A DNA stretch of 40,099 nt from Candidatus Poribacteria bacterium (lineage in GTDB: Bacteria; Poribacteria; WGA-4E; WGA-3G), in contig JAJEJA010000088.1 of the NCBI GenBank assembly GCA_022828145.1, forward strand, positions 1-40,099. Direction: 5' to 3'. This document shows positions 34,071 through 40,099 of this stretch, one piece after another. The stretch's first letter is position 1. Each line of letters starts with the position of its first letter. Position numbers and translations under genes: made by a program. The notes below the pieces were generated by a model. It made no database searches, had not been told where the DNA came from, and saw only the letters and a list, made by a program, of their open reading frames with translations.

Positions 34071-34100
34071 TGGCATGCACTCTAAATGTGTGCTATAATT
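34071..34100 (+). promoter_or_regulatory. Probable promoter of the Rpn-like gene
   Basis: TTGGCA (34071-34076) and TATAAT (34095-34100), spacer 18 bp, lie 18-47 bp upstream of ATG 34118. The block from ACACACC through TATAATTTA resembles the corresponding block at 31489-31535 upstream of hicBA, so the two promoters may share an origin beside the repeat end. Confidence 0.6.
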
Positions 34101-34117
34101 TATTAGAAAGGAAGCGA

Positions 34118-34999
34118 ATGGCAAGTTTTGATACTGCCTCTAAAAAACAGGCAGAGACAAACCCCCAAGATTTTGTCAAGCTCTGTTTTAAGTTCGGAAT
34201 GGAAAATATTACAGTGCTGGAGGTTATTACACCTGAACAACCAAAAGTTGAAATGCATCAGGCAGACACGCTTATCAAAGTCCTTTACGAAGGTAGAGAA
34301 GTACTTGTGCATTTCGAGTTTCAAACTGCTGACAGTTATGATCCGGAGATGTCGCTACGGATGGCAGGTTACATCATTAGAGCGATTGAAACCTACCGTT
34401 TACCAGTGTATTCCAATGTTCTCTACTTGGGACCTAACGCGGGGAGAAACGACCCGGGGAAGTTCACGCAAAATCTGGAAAACCATAACATTTCTATTGA
34501 ATACCAAGTTTTTCGGCTAAGTGAGATAGAGGGACAAACGATTCTGGATTTAAAACTTACGGGTTTGGTTCCTTTTACACCACTCATGCAGCATCCGGCA
34601 GACATAGACGCTGTTCAATGGCTTCGCAGGTGCGTTCAAACAGCAGATAGTATGGATGTTCCGAACAAGCCTGAATATCTCGGAAGTCTGGTTGTTTTAG
34701 GGAATTTAATTTACGATGTACAAACGATTTTAGATATTATTTCGGAGGAAACCATGAAAAACCCACCAATCGTTGATTACGTGGCACCACAAGCATACGA
34801 AAGAGGTATGAAAAAAAACGCGCGTGAGAATATACTTGAGGCACTCGTCTTACGATTAAAGACCGAAGACGCGCAGAACTTGGAACCAACTTTAGAAGCG
34901 ATTGATGACATCCAACGTCTTAAACAACTGTTTCAGGCTGCAATGCAAGTAGAAACTCTGGAGGAGTTTACGCAAGCGTTAAACGACAACAGCGAATAA
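34118..34999 (+). CDS. Rpn-like PD-(D/E)XK nuclease family protein
   Basis: 293 residues. The first part resembles the Rpn/recombination-promoting nuclease (YhgA-like transposase-related) group: QADTLIKVLYEGREVLVHFE, continuing FQT, gives the Asp and Glu-x-Gln of a PD-(D/E)XK-type site. It is followed by MAGYIIRAIETYRLPVYSNV with the usual conserved Tyr and Pro-Val. The C terminus is helical and charged, without known domain. The start is ATG 34118 with AAAGGAAG 5 nt upstream. Members of this group are often abundant and mobile in genomes rich in repeats. It lies inside the type III R-M locus and may be an insertion. Confidence 0.7.
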   Translation: MASFDTASKKQAETNPQDFVKLCFKFGMENITVLEVITPEQPKVEMHQADTLIKVLYEGREVLVHFEFQTADSYDPEMSLRMAGYIIRAIETYRLPVYSNVLYLGPNAGRNDPGKFTQNLENHNISIEYQVFRLSEIEGQTILDLKLTGLVPFTPLMQHPADIDAVQWLRRCVQTADSMDVPNKPEYLGSLVVLGNLIYDVQTILDIISEETMKNPPIVDYVAPQAYERGMKKNARENILEALVLRLKTEDAQNLEPTLEAIDDIQRLKQLFQAAMQVETLEEFTQALNDNSE

Positions 35000-35055
35000 C
35001 CGATACGCGTCTTCTTGTCTGAACATAAATATCATTCAGGAAGGTAAGTATAAGG

Positions 35056-35430
35056 ATGACAAAAACTTTACACACCCTTCAGTTGAACACAGCAGAACTC
35101 GTGATCCTTAACAATCTTGACCTAGGTGAACTTTACCAATTTGAACAAGCGCGCAAGTTATCACACGAACTTTTGACAAATTGGCTTTCCGAATATAAAT
35201 TCAAGGATTGGATTGACAGTTCTACAGGCAAGCCTGTTACGAAGAAGAAAAAACGGGAAAGAGCTGAAGAAATTGCTGAGATCCTGAGTAACAACGAAAA
35301 ATGGCGTTCTCACGGACGTATGATTACCAGGGATACGTTAACTTCTAAATCAGAAAACTTGCGTTTAAGTAATAACACCCCTGCCATAAAACCAGGGGTT
35401 CTTTTGTTCTTAATCACACAATTCCAATAA
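35056..35430 (+). pseudogene. Gene fragment with repeat-derived N terminus (SDH-proteinase-like tail)
   Basis: 124 codons. The first six residues (MTKTLH) come from the dispersed repeat end ACAAAAACTTTACACACCC at 35059-35077. The middle (LGELYQFEQARKLSHELL, then KKKKRERAEEIAEILSNNEK and WRSHGRMITRDTL) resembles the C-terminal part of ClpP-fold serine dehydrogenase proteinase-like proteins. The catalytic serine part is absent. The last 20 residues run into a terminator hairpin, so they are probably not native. I read it as the truncated end of a gene that became joined to the repeat. The family assignment is tentative. Confidence 0.45.
35378..35412 (+). terminator. Intrinsic terminator before the Res gene
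   Basis: CCCCTG (35378-35383) and CAGGGG (35393-35398) form a stem with a 9-nt loop, followed by the T-rich TTCTTTTGTTCTT. It lies 65 bp upstream of the Res gene, so Res may need its own promoter or read-through. Confidence 0.65.
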
Positions 35431-35475
35431 TCCACGATAATTCGCGATTCAAACGAAAACCAAAGACAAAACACC

Positions 35476-38028
35476 ATGATGGAATTAAAAGTTTATCAAC
35501 GCAACGCACTTGACGCATTTACCCGTTGGTTAGAAACACTTGAAAACACACAACGTGAATTAGAAACTGCGATTGCGGCATTAGAACAGACATCTGTCGA
35601 TGTCCCCGATGCGTTACACAATTATCCGCAAGCAACGTGGAAAAAGTTGAAAGAAAATGGAGGTGTTGCAGCAACTGCAGGTGAATACGTTGATCGCACC
35701 GATGACGCAAACCGACCAATTCCACATATCTGCTTTAAAGTACCGACAGGTGGTGGTAAAACCTTGCTTGCTGCCGCTGCATTAGAACATGTTCCTTGGC
35801 AGAAAGGTTTGGTCTTGTGGATTGTGCCAACTAAAGCAATCTACGCGCAAACGAAAGCTGCCTTGTGGAATAAGGAACACCCTTACCGAAAAATGTTGCA
35901 ACGGGCAGCTGCCGGGCGCGTTAAAATGCTGGAAAAAGAGGATACCTTCAGCAGAGACGATATAAACAATTATCTGTGCGTCATGCTGCTGATGTTACCC
36001 GCAGCAAATAGACGAAAAGGTAAAGAGTTCCTACGTATGTTCAGGAATACCGGGAAATATCACAGTTTTTTCCCTGATAGTGATGACATTTTCGGTGATG
36101 TCCGTCTGCGAAACGAATATCCCGATCTGGAAACGGAGGGGGAAGGGGGATACGTCAAACAGAGTCTGTTTAATGTGTTTAAGATTTTACGTCCTATCGT
36201 TGTTTTGGACGAAGCACATAAGGCTTACGGTGCAAGAAGTCGTGATGCAAATGTAGAATTTGCACGCTCTATCAGTCGACTTGATCCGCGCATGGTTATT
36301 GAACTCTCCGCAACACCGAACCGTGGCATTAGCAATCTGCTTGTTGATATAGATGGACCTGACCTAAAAAAAGAGGAGATGATAAAGTTACCGGTACAGG
36401 TAACTTCGTTTCCAAACGCAGAATGGGAACTGACGTTGAGCCAAGCAGTTGATGAACTTGAACGGCTTGATGTAGAAGCAAAGGCACTTGAAAACAACAC
36501 GGGCCGGTATATCCGTCCGATTGCTGTTGTCCGTGTGGAGCGAACGGGTAAAGATCAGCGAGATAATAAACATATTCATGCTGAAGATGTCCGCGAATAT
36601 CTCACACAGACTTTGCATGTACCGTCTGATGCAGTGCGTGTGAAGTCTGCTGAGAACGATGAACTCGGACGTGAAGATCTACTATCAGCGTATTCACAGG
36701 TGCGGTGGATAATCACAAAATCTGCACTTATGGAGGGTTGGGATTGTCCGTTTGCATATCTGTTAGTGATGTTAGACAACACGCAAGCACAAAAGGCGAT
36801 TACGCAGCTTGTCGGGCGCGTGATGCGGCAACCACATGCACAACTTACAGGTAGAGAATCGCTTGATCAGTGCTATGTCTATTGTAATAACACCGATGTT
36901 GGCACAGTTGTGAAGCAGGTTAAGCATGGCTTGGAATCGGAAGGACTTACAGGTTTGAGTGACGAAGTTATGAGTCCTTCAGGAACAACGCAGCAAGACG
37001 GTTCACAACCTCAAAAAGTTAAACGGCGTCAAGAATTCAGAAGCAAAGACATCTATCTTCCTGTTGTGCTTCATAAAGATGGTAATGAGTGGATTCATCT
37101 CAATTATCAGGCGCATATCTTACCAAGTATAGACTGGGCAGCAATTGAACCACCCGATCCGAATGCATCCGCTCCGCAAAACGTAAGACGACAATCCGCA
37201 ACGGTTGATGTGGGTGAGGAATTACTTGTTTTTCATACCGATCAAGAACCGTACATTGAAAAGAGGGTTAGTATTTCTGATTTTGCACGCCGCTTATCGG
37301 ATATTGTGCCGAATTTGTGGCAAGCAGCTCGTATTGCACATGAGATGAGCAAACGGCTTATTGCAGACGGTGAAACCGAGGCGGACATTTACGATAGACG
37401 TTCATACCTTGCACATGTGTTGCGAGAGCATGTAAAAACTGAAGTAGAAACACAAGCGGAACAGGTCTTTCGCAAAAAGCTTGAACACGGAGAAATCCGT
37501 TTTGACTTGGAAACACAAGAACGCAATTATCGGATGGTAGATAATTATGAGATACAAGTCAATCCTGATAATGATAGACCACTTCTGAATAATTTTGAAC
37601 CAGTGCAATTAAGCCTATTTGAACCGATTTTTGAGAAACAGTTTGATAGTGATTTGGAAAAGCAATTTGCCTACTATCTTGATGAGGAACGCGCATTGCA
37701 ATGGTGGTATCGTGTGGCAGCACGCCAACGTGGTGAGTATTACCTGCAGGGATGGAAACAGGGACGAATCTATCCTGATTTCGTTGCAATGACAAACGAA
37801 ATCGCAGGTGCAACGCGCGTGTTGATTCTTGATACAAAAGGGGAACATCTTGGAGGCAACCTGGACACCGAATACAAGCGAAAAGTGTTGGAAACGCTCG
37901 AAGGCGCATTTAATGCTGCGGGTACTATGGTTGTACGTGATGGTTCCAGATGGAAGGGAATTTTTCAATTGGTATTCAACGATCAAGAGTTTTTGGAAAT
38001 AACAGCACGCTTAACTGATAGTGGGTAA
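35476..38028 (+). CDS. Type III restriction enzyme, Res subunit (helicase-nuclease)
   Basis: 850 residues. The helicase part has Walker A (VPTGGGKT, about 89-96), the DEAH box (VLDEAHKAYG, about 245), SATPN as motif III, MEGWDCPFAYLLV, and QLVGRVMRQPHA as motif VI. A C-terminal PD-(D/E)XK nuclease is seen at about 768-788 (YPDF, then LDTKGEHLGG). Type III Res uses ATP to communicate between two unmodified sites and cuts DNA; it works only with Mod. The sequence has no frameshift, so the enzyme looks intact. ATG 35476 is followed directly by a second ATG at 35479. Converges on the EF-G gene with only 13 bp between stops. Confidence 0.9.
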   Translation: MMELKVYQRNALDAFTRWLETLENTQRELETAIAALEQTSVDVPDALHNYPQATWKKLKENGGVAATAGEYVDRTDDANRPIPHICFKVPTGGGKTLLAAAALEHVPWQKGLVLWIVPTKAIYAQTKAALWNKEHPYRKMLQRAAAGRVKMLEKEDTFSRDDINNYLCVMLLMLPAANRRKGKEFLRMFRNTGKYHSFFPDSDDIFGDVRLRNEYPDLETEGEGGYVKQSLFNVFKILRPIVVLDEAHKAYGARSRDANVEFARSISRLDPRMVIELSATPNRGISNLLVDIDGPDLKKEEMIKLPVQVTSFPNAEWELTLSQAVDELERLDVEAKALENNTGRYIRPIAVVRVERTGKDQRDNKHIHAEDVREYLTQTLHVPSDAVRVKSAENDELGREDLLSAYSQVRWIITKSALMEGWDCPFAYLLVMLDNTQAQKAITQLVGRVMRQPHAQLTGRESLDQCYVYCNNTDVGTVVKQVKHGLESEGLTGLSDEVMSPSGTTQQDGSQPQKVKRRQEFRSKDIYLPVVLHKDGNEWIHLNYQAHILPSIDWAAIEPPDPNASAPQNVRRQSATVDVGEELLVFHTDQEPYIEKRVSISDFARRLSDIVPNLWQAARIAHEMSKRLIADGETEADIYDRRSYLAHVLREHVKTEVETQAEQVFRKKLEHGEIRFDLETQERNYRMVDNYEIQVNPDNDRPLLNNFEPVQLSLFEPIFEKQFDSDLEKQFAYYLDEERALQWWYRVAARQRGEYYLQGWKQGRIYPDFVAMTNEIAGATRVLILDTKGEHLGGNLDTEYKRKVLETLEGAFNAAGTMVVRDGSRWKGIFQLVFNDQEFLEITARLTDSG

Positions 38029-38041
38029 TCTATCGTGTGGT

Positions 38042-40099
38042 TTAGGATGCGGTGATGGATGATGGTGCTACATCGTAGTGTGAGAACTCTAATGTGAACG
38101 CACCACGACCTTGTGTCATAGAACGGAGGTGGGTTGTATATTGAAAGGTCTCTGCTAACGGAATGATGGCATTGATGACGTTAGATGTGTCTTGCGTAGT
38201 CGTCTCGCTGATTTGCGCGCGACGGGAGTTTAGGTCTCCGATGACTTTTCCCACATGCTCATCTGGGACAGTGATGTGTATGTGCATTATCGGTTCAAGG
38301 AGTAAGGGGTTCGCCTGTCTGACAGCTTTTTCAAAAGCCAATGCTGCTGCCGCTTCATAAGCGACCTCTGATGCATCTGTGGGGTGTGTGGAACCACCGG
38401 TCAATGTTACCTTAATATCTTGCAATGCGTATCCCATGAGTACTCCAGACCCCATTGCCCCTTCAAGTGCCCTTTCGATAGCTGAGATAAACTGCCGTGG
38501 TATCTGTGTTTCATCTGTTCTGTCCTGAAACTGAAAGCCTTCTTCGCGTTCTAATGGTGCCACAGAGAGTTCCACATCACCGTAAATCCCTTCCTCTTCT
38601 GTTTTATGAACATGCGTTCCGCGTGCTTTTGCGGTGGAGCTGATCGTCTCACGATAGGCTACTTGTAGTTTGCTGACGCGTGCATTCACACCGAACTCTC
38701 GGATCATGCGGTCCGTTAGGATTTCTAAATGCAGTTCTCCCATACCAGAGATAATTCGTTGTCCTGTTTCTTGGTCAATACCGACGGTAAACGTTGGGTC
38801 TTCGTCCATGAGTTTTTCGAGTGTTTCTTCCAATGCGTCTGTATCGCTGGCGCGTTCAGGTTCAATAGCAACGGAGATAACGGGTGGTGGAAATTCAATC
38901 GATTCTAACAGCAGTGGGTTGTTTATATCGCTCAATGTATGTCCGGTCTTCGTTGTACGCATCCCGACGAGAGCGACAATGTCTCCCGCATAAGCGGCAT
39001 CACAGCTCGCTTCTTTGTTTGCATGCATCTGTAGGATACGGTTGACACGTTCCCGTTTTTCTGTCGCAACGTTATACACAACCGCGCCGCGTTTGAGCGT
39101 GCCGGAATAGACACGGCAGTAGACAAGTTTATCCACATTTTCATGGCTTGCGACCTTGAATGCTAAAGCAGAAAACGGTTCGGAGTCGTCTGCATGACGG
39201 ACAACTTTTTCTAATGCTTGTTCGGTATCACGTCTGGAAGATTTGCCTTTTGTAGGTTTCGGTATTTCACCTTCAATTGGGGGTACTTCGACCGGTGAAG
39301 GTAAGAATGCAACAACTGCATCAAGGAGCGGTTGGACTCCCTGATTTTTTAGTGAACTTCCGCAGAGTATAGGGATTATGGTTCCATTGAGTGTAGCACT
39401 TCGGATACCTGCGATTAATTCGGAAGATGTAATCTCTGTGCCTTCAAGGTATTTCTCAAGGAGCTCATCGTTCTCAGATGCGACATTCTCCACAAGCGAT
39501 TCGCGTGCTAACGTGGCTGCATCTTGATATTCTGTTGGGATATCAATCTCTTGAAATGTTTTTCCATGGTCTGTTTCATCCCATTGTATTGCTTTCATCT
39601 GTATAAGATCAACGACTCCTGCAAAATCGCGCCCTTCTCCGAGTGGTATCTGTAACGGCACAGGATTTGTGTTAAACCGTTCGCGCATCATCTCAAGGAC
39701 ACGTGTGAAATTTGCACCCACCCTATCCATTTTATTGACGAATGCGATACGTGGTATTTGATAGCGTTCGGCTTGATTCCAAACAGTTTCAGATTGTGGT
39801 TCCACCCCACCAACAGCGCAAAACAGCGCGATCACGCCGTCCAAGACACGTAATGAACGTTCTACTTCTACAGTGAAATCGACGTGTCCGGGGGTATCAA
39901 TTAGGTGTATTGCGTGGTCTTGCCAGAAGCATGTTGTGGCGGCTGCAGTGATTGTTACGCCGCGTTCACGTTCCTGAACCATCCAATCCATTTCGGTAGT
40001 GCCATCGTCAACTGTTCCGAGTTTGTGTTTTTTTCCTGTATAAAAAAGAATTCGTTCGGTAGTTGTTGTTTTACCTGCATCAATGTGTGCGGCAATCCC
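38042..40099 (-). CDS. fusA: Translation elongation factor G, 5' end beyond the window
   Basis: 685 residues are present; only about the first ten are missing. G1 is [15 protein letters not shown] at the edge, followed by [17 protein letters not shown] (switch I), DTPGH (G3) and NKMD (G4). Domain III-V features are [18 protein letters not shown] and a C-terminal [22 protein letters not shown] moves tRNAs and mRNA during translocation and helps recycle ribosomes. Small departures from the common sequence ([14 protein letters not shown]) allow for an EF-G2-type paralogue. There are no ribosomal protein genes on this side. Confidence 0.93.
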   Translation of the reverse strand, partial: GIAAHIDAGKTTTTERILFYTGKKHKLGTVDDGTTEMDWMVQERERGVTITAAATTCFWQDHAIHLIDTPGHVDFTVEVERSLRVLDGVIALFCAVGGVEPQSETVWNQAERYQIPRIAFVNKMDRVGANFTRVLEMMRERFNTNPVPLQIPLGEGRDFAGVVDLIQMKAIQWDETDHGKTFQEIDIPTEYQDAATLARESLVENVASENDELLEKYLEGTEITSSELIAGIRSATLNGTIIPILCGSSLKNQGVQPLLDAVVAFLPSPVEVPPIEGEIPKPTKGKSSRRDTEQALEKVVRHADDSEPFSALAFKVASHENVDKLVYCRVYSGTLKRGAVVYNVATEKRERVNRILQMHANKEASCDAAYAGDIVALVGMRTTKTGHTLSDINNPLLLESIEFPPPVISVAIEPERASDTDALEETLEKLMDEDPTFTVGIDQETGQRIISGMGELHLEILTDRMIREFGVNARVSKLQVAYRETISSTAKARGTHVHKTEEEGIYGDVELSVAPLEREEGFQFQDRTDETQIPRQFISAIERALEGAMGSGVLMGYALQDIKVTLTGGSTHPTDASEVAYEAAAALAFEKAVRQANPLLLEPIMHIHITVPDEHVGKVIGDLNSRRAQISETTTQDTSNVINAIIPLAETFQYTTHLRSMTQGRGAFTLEFSHYDVAPSSITAS

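Overview
The window comes from a moderately AT-rich bacterial chromosome. Several traits point to the Poribacteria/PVC-like part of the tree, probably a Candidatus Poribacteria-type genome: an ECF sigma factor fused to WD40 propellers, a Gfo/Idh/MocA oxidoreductase, DUF4416, many dispersed palindromic elements and repeat-derived protein segments. This placement is inference; no rRNA or tRNA gene is present to confirm it.

Layout. 1-443: tandem 30-bp repeats and hairpins. 444-3149 (-): ECF sigma/WD40 fusion, divergent from a one-TM protein (3428-4084, +). 4113-6706 (-): a compact three-gene operon made of a Gfo/Idh/MocA oxidoreductase, an exported tandem peroxiredoxin whose two peroxidatic cysteine positions are both in-frame UGA (predicted selenocysteines), and a PAP2-like membrane protein. 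7044-10175 (+): NhaC-type antiporter and class II fumarase. 10297-20123 (-): rpoB-rpoC, with a very large repetitive insertion in rpoC and a strong promoter at 20484-20513. 20587-22373 (+): DUF4416 protein translationally coupled to a P1-family (DmpA-like) peptidase. 22404-29877 (-): CzcCBA-type heavy-metal efflux operon preceded by a small secreted Cys/His protein. 29878-38028: accessory/defence region with a toxin-antitoxin scar, a truncated duplicate of a DNA methyltransferase start, MITE-like elements, hicBA, and a type III restriction-modification mod/res pair separated by an Rpn-like nuclease and a gene fragment. 38042-40099 (-): elongation factor G, running off the right edge.

Most notable. 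At 4718-5737 one reading frame is interrupted only by two UGA codons. Each falls exactly where a PrxQ/BCP-type peroxiredoxin has its catalytic cysteine, and each is followed by a SECIS-like hairpin with identical geometry (15 nt after UGA, 6-bp stem, 11-nt loop). The read-through frame ends at a TAATG overlap with the next gene. UGA is an ordinary stop elsewhere in the window, so recoding of the whole genome does not explain it. The 520-residue repeat array inside the RNA polymerase beta' subunit is the second most unusual feature. The third theme is a family of short dispersed elements ending in ACTTTACACACCC, which has remodelled the defence region.
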